Part shown: positions 40,973 to 49,805 of the stretch, piece after piece
How the letters are laid out: every line of letters begins with the position of its first letter
Numbering within the stretch: the first letter of the stretch is position 1
Origin: Sphingomonas sp. BK345
Lineage (GTDB): Bacteria; Pseudomonadota; Alphaproteobacteria; Sphingomonadales; Sphingomonadaceae
Direction of reading: 5' to 3'
NCBI RefSeq assembly: GCF_014193845.1
Contig: NZ_JACHZX010000002.1
Span: forward strand, 682,001 to 746,000
Length of the DNA stretch: 64,000 bases
Notes under the pieces: model-generated
Seen by the model: the letters and a program-made list of their open reading frames with translations, nothing else
Told to the model about the DNA's origin: nothing
The model's database searches: none
Program-made: the position numbers and the translations under genes

Positions 40973-43166
40973 GCCCCGGTCGCGACACGGCGGCGTGGCG
41001 CCGCTGTTCGTCGCGACCATGCTGACGGGCTCGTTCCTGCTGTTCCTGGTACAGCCCATGATCGCGCGGCTGGCGCTGCCGCGGCTCGGCGGCGCGCCGG
41101 CGGTGTGGAACTCGGCGATGCTGGTCTACCAGGCGCTGTTGCTCGGCGGTTACGGCTACGCGCATCTGATCAGCCGGCTCGCGCCGCGGCGGCAGCGCGC
41201 GATCCACCTCGCGCTGCTGCTCGCCGCCGGTGCCTTCCTGCCGATCGGACTGAGCGACCGCGCGTTGCCGTCCGATGCCGAGCCGGCCTTGTGGGTGCCG
41301 TACCTGTTCGCGCTCTCGATCGGGCCGCTGTTCTTCGCGGTCTCGTCGCAGGCGCCGCTGATGCAGCGCTGGTATGAGCTGGCGCGCCCGGGCACCGACC
41401 CTTATCCGCTCTACGCCGCCTCCAACCTCGGCAGCTTCGCCGGGCTGATCGCCTTCCCGCTGCTGGTCGAGCCGCTGCTGTCGGTAACGCAACAGCGCTG
41501 GCTGTGGAGCGGCGGCTATCTGCTGCTGGTCGTGCTGGTGCTGATGTGCGCGACGCGACTGCCGCCGCGCGCCACGTCCGCCGCCGATGTCGCGCCGAGC
41601 GCGCCACCGCCACCGCGGTCGCGCGTGCTGCTCTGGGTGGTGCTCGGCCTGGTACCCTCGGGCATGATGCTGGCGACCTCGACCTTCATCAGCACCGACC
41701 TGGTGGCGATGCCGCTGCTGTGGGTGATCCCACTCGCGCTCTACCTTCTCAGCTTCTCGATCGCCTTCGCGGCGCGGCGCTGGCCGGCGGACTCGCTGAC
41801 GCGCGCGGCGCCGGTGACGATCCTGCTGTTCGGCGGCATCATGATGGGCGGCTTCGCCGACAGGGCGACCGCGAGCACGCTGATGGCGCTGCTGCTGCTG
41901 TTCATGATCTCGGTCGCGCTGCACACGCGGCTGTACCGGCTGCGTCCCGAGCCGGCGCGGCTGACCGGCTTCTATCTCGCCATGTCGGTCGGCGGCGCGC
42001 TGGGCGGAGTCTTCGCCGGGCTGGTGGCGCCGACCCTGTTCGACTGGACTTGGGAATATCCCATCCTGATCCTGGCGGCGGGCGCACTGGTGCCGCAGAC
42101 CCCGCTCGTCGCAGGGCTGCGCGTGCTCTGGGCGGGGCGTCGGGTACGCTGGGTCGCCGTCGCGGCGATCGCGCTGGCGCTGGCGGTGGTGGCGGGCCTG
42201 TTCGCACACGAGGCGGGCGGGTTGCGCACGGTGCGCCACACCGGCGCGACCTTCGCGGTGGTCGCCGCCGTCGGCCTGCTGACGCTCGGCGCGCGCGCGC
42301 CGTATCTGATGGTACTGGCGAGCGCGCTGCTGCTGTTCGGCGGCTTCCGCTCGCTGTCGCTGTCGCTCGAGCCGGGGGCGCGGCTGCGCAGCTATTTCGG
42401 CGTCTACACGTTGGTGGAGGAGCCACGGCGGCGCACCCTGGTGCATGGGACGACGCTGCACGGCGTCCAACTCACCGGCACCGCCGCGCGCGAGCGCACG
42501 CCGACGAGCTATTATTCTCCCGCTACCGGGATCGGCCGCGCGATGCGCGCCGCGCCGATGCTGTTCGGAGACAAGGCGCGGATCGGCGTGGTCGGGCTCG
42601 GAACCGGGACGCTCGCCTGCTACGCACGGCCGGGCCAGCGCTGGCGCTTCTACGAGATCGACCCCGCCATGGCCGAGCTCAGCCGCACGCACCGCTTCAC
42701 CTTCCTCGCCGATTGTGCGCCGGACGCGGCGATTGAGCTGGGGGACGCGCGCGTGTCGCTGGAACGTGCCGCGACCGGCAGCCTCGACCTGCTCGCGCTC
42801 GACGCTTTCTCCTCCGACGCGGTGCCGATGCACCTGCTGACGCGCGAGGCGTTCGCGGTGTACGCCCGCGTGCTCGCGCACAATGGCGTGCTGGCGGTGC
42901 ATATCTCCAACCGCTTCATCGATCTCGGCCCCGTGGTCGCGGCGGCGGCGCACGCCGGGGGGTGGCACGCGCTGATCCTCAACCATGTCCCGTCCGACGA
43001 GGAGGAAGAGGGCACGCCCTCGTCCTGGATCGTGCTGACGCGCGACCCCTGGACGCAGGCGCTGCTGGCGGGCGACGACGGCGACTGGCACGTGCTGCGC
43101 CGGCGCCCGGGCTTCGCGCCCTGGACCGACGATTACGCGACGATCCTGCCGCTGCTACGGTTCTGA
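40965..43166 (+). CDS. Fused MFS-like membrane/spermidine synthase-like protein
   Basis: 733-residue fusion. The N-terminal half has about ten to twelve hydrophobic segments. The C-terminal domain (from about residue 480) is a spermidine-synthase-type Rossmann fold with IGVVGLGTGTLACYA, YEIDPAMAEL and DLLALDAFSSDAVPMHL. Such fusions are widespread but no reaction is established; true aminopropyl transfer is doubtful. The GTG at 40965 overlaps the GNAT gene. Confidence 0.82.
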   Translation: MAEPRSRHGGVAPLFVATMLTGSFLLFLVQPMIARLALPRLGGAPAVWNSAMLVYQALLLGGYGYAHLISRLAPRRQRAIHLALLLAAGAFLPIGLSDRALPSDAEPALWVPYLFALSIGPLFFAVSSQAPLMQRWYELARPGTDPYPLYAASNLGSFAGLIAFPLLVEPLLSVTQQRWLWSGGYLLLVVLVLMCATRLPPRATSAADVAPSAPPPPRSRVLLWVVLGLVPSGMMLATSTFISTDLVAMPLLWVIPLALYLLSFSIAFAARRWPADSLTRAAPVTILLFGGIMMGGFADRATASTLMALLLLFMISVALHTRLYRLRPEPARLTGFYLAMSVGGALGGVFAGLVAPTLFDWTWEYPILILAAGALVPQTPLVAGLRVLWAGRRVRWVAVAAIALALAVVAGLFAHEAGGLRTVRHTGATFAVVAAVGLLTLGARAPYLMVLASALLLFGGFRSLSLSLEPGARLRSYFGVYTLVEEPRRRTLVHGTTLHGVQLTGTAARERTPTSYYSPATGIGRAMRAAPMLFGDKARIGVVGLGTGTLACYARPGQRWRFYEIDPAMAELSRTHRFTFLADCAPDAAIELGDARVSLERAATGSLDLLALDAFSSDAVPMHLLTREAFAVYARVLAHNGVLAVHISNRFIDLGPVVAAAAHAGGWHALILNHVPSDEEEEGTPSSWIVLTRDPWTQALLAGDDGDWHVLRRRPGFAPWTDDYATILPLLRF

Positions 43167-43251
43167 GCGTGCGAGGCTTCGCGGACGTCGAAGGAAGACC
43201 GGCTTTCCTCGTGCCTGGTAGATCACGTGAACATCACGCTCCGCACCTCGG

Positions 43252-43782
43252 TCAGCCGCTCGGCAGCGACCCGGCGAGCGCGTCGATGCGGCGGGTCTGG
43301 GTCGCGGCGGTGTCGCGCGCCGCGTCCAGCGCCTGCTCGAGCGCGGGGTAAGCCGCTTGCAGCGCCTGCGCGCGTGCCGCGGCGAGTTCCTCGAGCTGGT
43401 TGAGCGAATCGGCATGGGCTGAGCGAAGCGAGTCGAGCTCGGCGATCGCGGTCTGCGCGTCGAGCCATCGCTCGCTGCCGGCGGCCGCGCCGCGTGCCGC
43501 GGACGCTCGTGTGGCGGCGCGCTCGGCCGCGGCGTCGAAGTCGCGCGCCGCGGTAGCACGCGCCGTCGCGATCGCGGCGAGCCGCGCGTCGAGCGCCGGG
43601 TCGGCGGCGATCGGGGCGGGAGGCGGCGTGGCGGGTTCCTCGAAGCCCAGCTTCTCGACCGGCCGCGGCGCGAGCGAGGGATAGCCGCTCATATCGGCGC
43701 TGCAGCCCGCCAGCGACAGCAATGCGGCGCCGATCAGCGGGACGGTGGCGAGCGGCGACGGAGCGCGCGGGGAGCGTGGCAT
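43252..43782 (-). CDS. Coiled-coil lipoprotein of unknown function
   Basis: 176-residue protein with a lipoprotein signal: hydrophobic leader and lipobox LAGC (Cys about residue 27). The mature part has a proline-rich stretch and then an alanine-rich helical/coiled-coil region to the end. The ATG at 43782 is chosen. Convergent with the MFS/spermidine-synthase-like gene. No family recognised. Confidence 0.6.
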   Translation of the reverse strand: MPRSPRAPSPLATVPLIGAALLSLAGCSADMSGYPSLAPRPVEKLGFEEPATPPPAPIAADPALDARLAAIATARATAARDFDAAAERAATRASAARGAAAGSERWLDAQTAIAELDSLRSAHADSLNQLEELAAARAQALQAAYPALEQALDAARDTAATQTRRIDALAGSLPSG

Positions 43783-43865
43783 GCGATCTGCGTAGAGGCG
43801 CGAAAAACTTACCGCAACGCTCTTGCGCCCCCGCGCGGTGGCGTCTAACAGCGCCGCTCCATTGC

Positions 43866-43942
43866 GCGCCCGTAGCTCAGCTGGATAGAGCATCAGACTA
43901 CGAATCTGAGGGTCGGACGTTCGAATCGTTCCGGGCGCGCCA
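43866..43942 (+). tRNA. tRNA-Arg (anticodon ACG), copy 1
   Basis: 77-nt cloverleaf including encoded CCA. Acceptor stem GCGCCCG/CGGGCGC, anticodon loop CTACGAA with ACG, T-loop TTCGAAT. Decodes CGN arginine codons (A34 usually edited to inosine). Confidence 0.96.
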
Positions 43943-43995
43943 ATGGGTACCCACCGCGAGGTGGGCAGACGGCCGGCATCATGCCATGCCGCGAT

Positions 43996-44072
43996 GCGCC
44001 CGTAGCTCAGCTGGATAGAGCATCAGACTACGAATCTGAGGGTCGGACGTTCGAATCGTTCCGGGCGCGCCA
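43996..44072 (+). tRNA. tRNA-Arg (anticodon ACG), copy 2
   Basis: Identical over all 77 bases to the copy 53 bases upstream. It is followed by ATTTTTC. All accessory-type genes begin after it, so its 3' end is the natural candidate attachment site of the island to the right. Confidence 0.96.
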
Positions 44073-44114
44073 TTTTTCAATGGGTTAGCAGGGACCATCC
44101 CTCACCCGAGTGGC

Positions 44115-44137
44115 TCTAGGTAACATTCTAGGTAACA
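44115..44137. repeat. Short direct repeats TCTAGGTAACA
   Basis: An 11-base word occurs at 44115-44125 and 44127-44137, 12 bases apart (about one helical turn), 43 bases after the tRNA end. Spaced repeats next to a tRNA and an AlpA-type gene could be recombinase or directionality-factor sites. Confidence 0.45.
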
Positions 44138-44245
44138 CTCCTCTTCGAAGGGGGGAGGCGAGGGCCGTTCAAGCTGTCAGACGAGTCTGTCACGCTGTTC
44201 TCCGAATCTGCCGAACTTACGCCAGCTTTTCTCTTCGTTGCAGCC

Positions 44246-44452
44246 TCAACCGCCCGGTTTCGCAGGCCGGCTGTCGATCCACTGATCGATGTCATTCACG
44301 AGCCAGGCGACGGCCCGCGGACCAAGTTTGCGAGGGCGTGGAAAGCAATCGTCCTCCATCATGCGATAGATGGATGATCGGGCGAGTCCCGTTCGGAGTT
44401 TGACTTCAGGCAGCCGGATCAGGCGCGTGGGTGTGTGAGCATCTTTGGCCAT
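44246..44452 (-). CDS. AlpA-family HTH regulator / excisionase-like protein
   Basis: 68-residue DNA-binding protein with the AlpA pattern: RLPEVKLRTGLARSSIYRMM followed by FPRPRKLGPRAVAWLVNDIDQWI. Such proteins regulate integrase or act as excisionase in integrative elements next to tRNA genes. The ATG at 44452 has GGAG 6 bases upstream; an ATG at 44464 is possible. No integrase is found nearby. Confidence 0.82.
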   Translation of the reverse strand: MAKDAHTPTRLIRLPEVKLRTGLARSSIYRMMEDDCFPRPRKLGPRAVAWLVNDIDQWIDSRPAKPGG

Positions 44453-44464
44453 GAACTGCTCCAT

Positions 44465-45079
44465 GCAGGATAACCCCTTCCGGTACGATCCTATGGCCTG
44501 AGGGATCGTCAGGGAAACGTTAGAGCGTCAGTAGCCGGCAAGAGACGCTTTGCGCCTTCGTAGAGCGGAGGCGGATCGCGGCGTCGATAATTTCACCAGC
44601 GCCTTGCCGACATGCATGGCGCTGCGAGCGCGATCGCGCTCGCAGCTTTCGCGAGTCCTGTCGCGCGAATCACCATCTAAGCTCTGCCAAGCGAGCTTGA
44701 GCCTTTGGAAGTAAGTGACAGGCCGTAAGGGGGCGGGATGCGCCGGCTCGGCAACAATCCCGAGACGTACGAATGCTGATCGCCTGACCGTTCCTGGTGG
44801 AGATTGGTTTAGCCGCTCTCGGCCAGTCTCCAATCTCTTCTTGGCCGTTGGTGTTCCAACGTCGGCTGCGCGCTTGCCGACTTCCTCATCGGTACGGTCT
44901 TCGTCGGACACGCAAGCGTCGCTGTCCATCGACGACCCATTCGACGCGGACGCAGCTCAATCAGGATGGCACGCGCGAGGAGCACGTTGCCTACACTTAG
45001 CAGCCGCGCACGGTAGGCGCGAGCCTGCGGTCCGAGTCCTGATCGCTCTTACCCGTTCATTCTTGCGGCCGGACCGGCC
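44465..45079. other. 615-bp stretch without a convincing gene
   Basis: No open frame here has recognisable protein-like sequence; a minus-strand frame at 44528-44929 has shadow-like composition. The local GC is lower than in the backbone. It contains a perfect 26-base palindrome at 44621-44646. It may be decayed integrase-end DNA of the island. Confidence 0.5.
44621..44646. repeat. Perfect 26-bp palindrome without loop
   Basis: The two halves (GCTGCGAGCGCGA and TCGCGCTCGCAGC) are exact reverse complements with no spacer. No T-run follows, so it is more like a dimeric protein-binding site or recombination relic than a terminator. Confidence 0.7.
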
Positions 45080-46069
45080 TCACGGCAGCGCCTCGAAGTC
45101 GCGCTGGTGCCCCTGGACCATCGCGCGCAGCGCCGCGGGCTGGAGCACCTCCACCGACTTGCCCCAGGAATAGAGGTGCCAGCACATCTCCAGGTGGCCC
45201 GACGCCCTGAACCTCACCAGCAGCGAGCCGTCCTTCTCCTCCTCCACCGTCTGGGTCGGATGGAAGACGAACCGGCGGGCGTGGTCGGCCGCCTCGGGGG
45301 TGAAGCGCCACACCACCTCGCCGTGCTGTGCCTCACTCTCGTAGGACCCGAACCCCTTCTCGGCGTGGGCGCGCAGGCTGAAGCCAGGGTCTATCTCGAA
45401 GCTCTCGGCCAGCACCTCGGCCGAGTAGATCTCCTCGACCCGGTAGTGCTGCAGCCGCGCGCCCTTCTTCGCCGTGTCCCGCGCGACGAGGTAGCGCCGG
45501 ACACCGAGCAGCAGGCCGTGCGGCGCGACCACGCGCTCGCTCGGCTTGTCCTGCGATCGCCGGCGATAGGCGATGCGGAGCAGGAACGGACCCTTCAGCG
45601 CTTCCGAGATCGCGGCGTTGACCTCGCAGTCCATCACCGGCTGCGGACCGGGGCGGGCGGCACGGCCGAGCGCCTCGAGCAGCGCCTCCTCGTCGACGGC
45701 GAGCCGCGTCCCCGCCCCGGGCGGTAGGAGCGCGCGCACCTTGGCCTGGAGCTGCCGCAGCGTCGCCGCCTCGGCCGTCATCTGCTCCGCCTCGAGCTCG
45801 GTGATCGCGGTCGCGAGCGCCGCCAGCTCCTCGGCGGACGGCGTCAGGAGCGGCGCGATGGCCTTCGCGTGAATGCGCCACCGCCGCTTCCGGTCGTCGC
45901 CATCCTCGGCCTCGGTCTGCGGGAATGCGGCCTGAAGCGCGTCGGTCATCCGCTGCGCCGTGCGGTGCGAGCAGCCCCACTCCTCGACGATCTCCTCGAG
46001 CGACACGCCGCTCCGCCCCGTCGCCATCATCGCGAGCTTGAGCAGCTCCTGACCCTTCGCAAACGACAT
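45080..46069 (-). CDS. WYL-domain transcriptional regulator
   Basis: 329-residue regulator. An N-terminal winged HTH (residues about 1-60, SLEEIVEEWGCSHRTAQRM) is followed by a WYL-type domain (about 140-220, with the AYRRRSQDKPSERVVAPHGL region) and a WCX-like C-terminal domain. Family members sense nucleic-acid ligands and often control defence genes. The start ATG at 46069 lies within the same short region as the operator-like palindrome at 46081, suggesting autoregulation. It is divergent from the nuclease-helicase gene, with 56 bases between starts. Confidence 0.88.
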   Translation of the reverse strand: MSFAKGQELLKLAMMATGRSGVSLEEIVEEWGCSHRTAQRMTDALQAAFPQTEAEDGDDRKRRWRIHAKAIAPLLTPSAEELAALATAITELEAEQMTAEAATLRQLQAKVRALLPPGAGTRLAVDEEALLEALGRAARPGPQPVMDCEVNAAISEALKGPFLLRIAYRRRSQDKPSERVVAPHGLLLGVRRYLVARDTAKKGARLQHYRVEEIYSAEVLAESFEIDPGFSLRAHAEKGFGSYESEAQHGEVVWRFTPEAADHARRFVFHPTQTVEEEKDGSLLVRFRASGHLEMCWHLYSWGKSVEVLQPAALRAMVQGHQRDFEALP

Positions 46070-46072
46070 GGA

Positions 46073-46113
46073 CTCACCCCTGACAGCTTTTGTCACCCTT
46101 ATGTGCTATGGAG
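46073..46113. promoter_or_regulatory. Putative WYL operator / divergent promoter, site 1
   Basis: The palindrome TGACA-GCTTT-TGTCA (46081-46095) is followed by CCC. A rightward -35-like CTGACA and -10-like TGCTAT with an 18-base spacer fit transcription of the nuclease-helicase gene, while the left side runs straight into the WYL start. Flanking bases CTCACCC and ATGTGCTATG recur at site 2. Confidence 0.6.
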
Positions 46114-46125
46114 CAGGAAAGGGGA

Positions 46126-49100
46126 ATGCACATGCGCAGGATCGATGGCGCGATGAGGCTCTCGGCCTCGGACCTGATGCGGTTCAAGGGATGCCGGCAT
46201 GCGACGGCGCTGGACCTGCGCCTGATCGAGGTCGGCGATCTGGCGCCGGGCGAGGACGGCGCGGCGGCCGAGCTGCTGCAGCGGCAGGGCGACGAGCACG
46301 AGCTCGCTTTCCTTGAAAAGATCAAGGCCAGTGGCCGCCGTGTCGTGGAGATCCCGAAGGACGGCATCTCCCTCGAGGACTCGGTGCGGTTGACGCACGA
46401 GGCGATGCGCGATGGACCCGACGTGATCTTCCAGGGTGCGCTGCTCGACGGCGCGTGGGGCGGCTACAGCGACTTCCTCGAGCGCGTCGAGCGCCCCTCG
46501 GACCTCGGCGCCTGGTCCTACGAGGTCGTCGACACGAAGCTGAAGCGCAAGCCCGACCCGAAGCACGTTCTGCAGCTCTGCCTCTACAGCGACCTGCTCG
46601 CGAAGGTGCAGGGCGTCGCGCCGGAGGCGGCCCACCTGCAGCTCGGCGACGGCACCCGGTTCACGGTCCGGCTCGCGGAGGTGTCCTCGTATGCCCGCCA
46701 CGCGCGCCGCATGCTGGAGGCGTTCCTCGTGGAGCGACCGGAGACGCGTCCCGAGCCGGTTTTGGCGTGCGCGCTCTGCCGCTGGAGCGATCGCTGCGAG
46801 GAGCGGTGGGAGGCGGAGGACAGCCTCGCGCTGGTCGCCGGCATCAGCCGCTCGCAGCGCCAGAAGCTGGAGGCCGCCGGCGTGACGACGATGGCGGGCC
46901 TCGGCGCCCGTGACGAGCGCGTGCCGACGATGGCGGCCGAGACGCAGCGGCGGCTTGTCACTCAGGCGCGGTTGCAGTCGGCGCGCCGGGCCGGTCGGCC
47001 GCCGTCGTTCGAGCTGCGCGACGCCGAGCCCGGCAAGGGCTTTGGGCTGCTTCCCGCCCCCGACGACGGCGACGTCTTCTACGACATCGAGGGCGACCCC
47101 TACTTCCCGGGTGGCCTCGAATACCTCCACGGCGTGTGGTTCCGCGAGAGCGGCGCGTGGGAGTTCCGCGCCTTCTGGGCGCACACGCGCGAGGACGAGG
47201 GCCGCGCCGCGGCGGACTTGCTGGGCTTCCTGGTCGACCACATGCGCCGCTACCCCCAGGCGCACGTCTACCACTACGCCAACTACGAGATCGCGGCGCT
47301 CCGCCGGCTGACCGCTCAGCACCGCACCGGCGAGGCGGCGATGGATCAGCTTCAACGCGAGCGGCGCTTCGTCGATCTCTTCAAGGTGGTGTCGGGCGCG
47401 ATGGTCGCCTCGGAGAAGGGCTACTCGATTAAGGACCTCGAGGCGTTCTACATGGAGAAGCGCGCCGCCGACGTCGCGACCGCCGGCGCCAGCGTCGTCT
47501 TCTACGAGGAGTGGCGGCAGACGGGCGAGCAGCGCCTGCTGGACGAGATCCACGACTACAACCGCACGGATTGCGTCTCCACCCAGCTGCTCCGCGACTG
47601 GCTGGTTCGCGATGTGCGCCCTGCCGCGATGGCGTGGCCGGTGCTCGGCGACGTGCCCGAGGGCGGGACGCTCTCGAACCTCGCCGCGGAGGACGAGGAG
47701 CTTGCGGCGCTGCGCGCGAGGCTGCTTCCGGTGCGGCAGCGCCTTGGCGACCGCGTCGCCGACCTGCTGCTGGATCTCAGCCAGTTCCATCGCCGCGAGG
47801 ACAAGCCCGCATACTGGGCTATTTTTGACCGTCTCGCGCAGGAGAGCGAGGAGCTGCTCGACGACCTCGAGTGCATTCAGGGGTTGGTCGCGATCGACCA
47901 GCCGGTCCAGGTGACGCGGCAGTCGTTCGAGCGGACATACCGCTTTCCCGAGCAGGAGGCGAAGCTGCGGGCCGGCAAGTCGCCCTGCATAAAGCCGGCC
48001 GTCGGCATCGAGGAGGTCAACCTCCGCTCGATCGACCACGACGCGAACACGCTCGTGCTGCGGCGTTCGACCGCGAAGGGTCCGCTGCCCGACACGCTGG
48101 ACCTGCTGCCGCCCCAGCCGCTCCGCAACAAGGTGCTGCGCGAGTCCGTCGCCGCGGTGATCGACGAGATCATCGCCGGCGCCGGCCGCCTGCCGGCGGT
48201 CGAGCACCTGCTGACGCGGTCGGCGCCGGTCTTCCTGGACGGTCCGCGCCCTGCAGGGGTCATCCCGGCCGATGGCGACCTACCGGCCGAGACGAGCCGC
48301 GCGATCGCCGCGATGGCGGGCACGACGCTCGCCATCCAGGGCCCTCCTGGCACCGGCAAGACCTACGTCAGCGCCCTCTCGATCGTCGACCTCGTCCGCG
48401 CGGGCAAGCGCATCGCGGTCTCTTCGAACAGCCACAAGGCGATCGGCAACCTGCTCGAGGCGGTGGCCGACCGTGCACGGGCCGAGGGCGTGCGCTGCAG
48501 CGTCGTCCAGAAGTCGTCCGACGACGGCGACGACGATGCGCATCCCGGCATCGTGCTCGTCGGCGACAACGACGCTCCCGAGATCGCGGCGGCGGACGTG
48601 GTCGGCGCGACCGCGTGGCACTTCGCGCGCTACGCCGAGGCGGCCTACGACTACCTGATCGTCGATGAGGCCGGGCAGGTCTCGATCGCGAACATCCTCG
48701 CGATGGCGCGGTGCGCGCGAAACATCGTGCTGGTGGGCGACCCCATGCAGCTGCCGCAGCCGCTGCAGGGCAGCCACCCCGGCGACAGCGGCCGCTCGTG
48801 CCTCGAATACCTGATCGACGGCCATCGCGTCGTGCCGTCGGACCGCGGCGTCTTCATCCCGGTCAGCCGTCGCATGCATCCGCGCGTCTGCGGGTTCATC
48901 TCGACGGCGGTCTACGATGACCGGCTGAGCAGCGACGACGCGGCGGGCGGTCAGGCGCTGGTCTCGCGCGGCGGTGTGGACTTGGTCGGCGCTGGCATGC
49001 GCGCGGTCCTGCATTCCGGACGCTCGCAGGTCAGTCCGGAGGAGATCGACGCGGTTGCGGCGCGGATCGCCGAGGTCGAGGGCTCGACCTACCGGGATCG

Positions 49101-49467
49101 CGACGGCCGCGATCGCGTGGTCGGCCTCGCCGACATCCTGGTCGTCGCCCCCTACAACGCGCAGGTAAACGCGCTGCGTGCGAAGCTGCCTGCGGCGGTC
49201 CGCGTCGGCACCGTCGACCGCTTTCAGGGCCAGGAGGCGCCGGTCTGCCTCGTGTCGATGACTACCTCGAGCGGCGAGGAGCTGCCGCGCGACATCGCCT
49301 TCCTGTTCTCCCTCAACCGCATCAACGTGGCGGTGTCGCGCGCGCAGGTGGCGGCGATGGTGTTCGCCAGCCCGGCGCTGCTGGAGACGCCCTGCCGGAC
49401 GATCGAGGAGATGGCGCTGGTCAACGCGCTGTGCATGCTGCACGAACACGGGGGTGACAGATTCTGA
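46126..49467 (+). CDS. RecB-like nuclease (TM0106 family) fused to DNA2/UPF1-type SF1 helicase
   Basis: 1113-residue fusion. An N-terminal PD-(D/E)XK RecB-like domain carries VVDTKLKRK and a Cas4/AddB-style cysteine set (C23, C215, C218, C224) that could hold a 4Fe-4S cluster. A DEDD/RNase-H-like domain follows (FYDIEGDP, D320/E322), then an SF1 helicase with Walker A GPPGTGKT (K745), Walker B IVDEAGQ and a QGQEAPV motif near the end. The start is uncertain between ATG 46126 and ATG 46132, both with suitably spaced purine-rich sequence. Likely processes foreign or damaged DNA. Its 3' end overlaps regulatory site 2b (49455). Confidence 0.85.
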   Translation: MHMRRIDGAMRLSASDLMRFKGCRHATALDLRLIEVGDLAPGEDGAAAELLQRQGDEHELAFLEKIKASGRRVVEIPKDGISLEDSVRLTHEAMRDGPDVIFQGALLDGAWGGYSDFLERVERPSDLGAWSYEVVDTKLKRKPDPKHVLQLCLYSDLLAKVQGVAPEAAHLQLGDGTRFTVRLAEVSSYARHARRMLEAFLVERPETRPEPVLACALCRWSDRCEERWEAEDSLALVAGISRSQRQKLEAAGVTTMAGLGARDERVPTMAAETQRRLVTQARLQSARRAGRPPSFELRDAEPGKGFGLLPAPDDGDVFYDIEGDPYFPGGLEYLHGVWFRESGAWEFRAFWAHTREDEGRAAADLLGFLVDHMRRYPQAHVYHYANYEIAALRRLTAQHRTGEAAMDQLQRERRFVDLFKVVSGAMVASEKGYSIKDLEAFYMEKRAADVATAGASVVFYEEWRQTGEQRLLDEIHDYNRTDCVSTQLLRDWLVRDVRPAAMAWPVLGDVPEGGTLSNLAAEDEELAALRARLLPVRQRLGDRVADLLLDLSQFHRREDKPAYWAIFDRLAQESEELLDDLECIQGLVAIDQPVQVTRQSFERTYRFPEQEAKLRAGKSPCIKPAVGIEEVNLRSIDHDANTLVLRRSTAKGPLPDTLDLLPPQPLRNKVLRESVAAVIDEIIAGAGRLPAVEHLLTRSAPVFLDGPRPAGVIPADGDLPAETSRAIAAMAGTTLAIQGPPGTGKTYVSALSIVDLVRAGKRIAVSSNSHKAIGNLLEAVADRARAEGVRCSVVQKSSDDGDDDAHPGIVLVGDNDAPEIAAADVVGATAWHFARYAEAAYDYLIVDEAGQVSIANILAMARCARNIVLVGDPMQLPQPLQGSHPGDSGRSCLEYLIDGHRVVPSDRGVFIPVSRRMHPRVCGFISTAVYDDRLSSDDAAGGQALVSRGGVDLVGAGMRAVLHSGRSQVSPEEIDAVAARIAEVEGSTYRDRDGRDRVVGLADILVVAPYNAQVNALRAKLPAAVRVGTVDRFQGQEAPVCLVSMTTSSGEELPRDIAFLFSLNRINVAVSRAQVAAMVFASPALLETPCRTIEEMALVNALCMLHEHGGDRF

Positions 49468-49488
49468 CACCCGCGCGTGCGATTGTGC
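49455..49488 (+). promoter_or_regulatory. Putative WYL operator / promoter, site 2b
   Basis: TGACA-GATTC-TGACA (49455-49469) followed by CCC overlaps the stop of the nuclease-helicase gene. GTGACA and TGCGAT are separated by 18 bases, the same geometry as at site 1, and lie upstream of the small gene at 49520. Confidence 0.5.
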
Positions 49489-49519
49489 GCATATCGAGGC
49501 ACGCAGGAGACGCGGGAAC

Positions 49520-49780
49520 ATGGCACTCTGGGACATCGGATTTCGCAACATCGTGGACGTTGACGGGCAGCTGCTCGCGATGGACGCCGACCTCATCGAT
49601 CCAGCCACGCTGCTGGCGAAGGCGAACCGGCCGGCGGACGGGCAGCTCTGGCTGGTCCGCGCAGGCGAGGGTCTGCTCCTCCAGGCGCGCCAGATGATCC
49701 GCCTGAACCAGGACGAGGTGCTCTTCTTCGAGACGGCGGAGGTTCGGCAGGCCTGGGAGCCGGCCCGGCTCGCTGCCTGA
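49520..49780 (+). CDS. Small protein with a possible ubiquitin-like (beta-grasp) pattern
   Basis: 86 residues. After a short N-terminus the pattern VDVDGQLL... DADLIDPATLLAKAN... LWLVRAGEGLLLQ... RLNQDEVLFFET resembles the strand-helix-strand order of bacterial multiubiquitin/E2-partner beta-grasp domains. Similarity is judged by eye only. The ATG at 49520 has purine-rich sequence upstream. It lies 52 bases after the nuclease-helicase gene and behind its own operator-like site. No E1, E2 or JAB protein is in the window. Confidence 0.6.
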   Translation: MALWDIGFRNIVDVDGQLLAMDADLIDPATLLAKANRPADGQLWLVRAGEGLLLQARQMIRLNQDEVLFFETAEVRQAWEPARLAA

Positions 49781-49805
49781 GGATCGGCTCGACGATCGCC
49801 GCTCT

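Noticed and set aside
40851..43091. Minus-strand frame of 746 residues
   Set aside because: Shadow of the MFS/spermidine-synthase fusion; Arg/Gln/His-rich low complexity.
44172..44196. A fourth operator-like site (CTGTCAG and CTGTCAC) near the AlpA gene
   Set aside because: The half-sites are direct rather than inverted and the spacing is 8, not 5; the flanking CCC and the promoter geometry are missing.
44528..44929. Minus-strand 133-residue frame
   Set aside because: No recognisable protein pattern, no Shine-Dalgarno and odd composition; not called as a gene.
46099..48207. Minus-strand frame of 702 residues
   Set aside because: Shadow of the nuclease-helicase gene.
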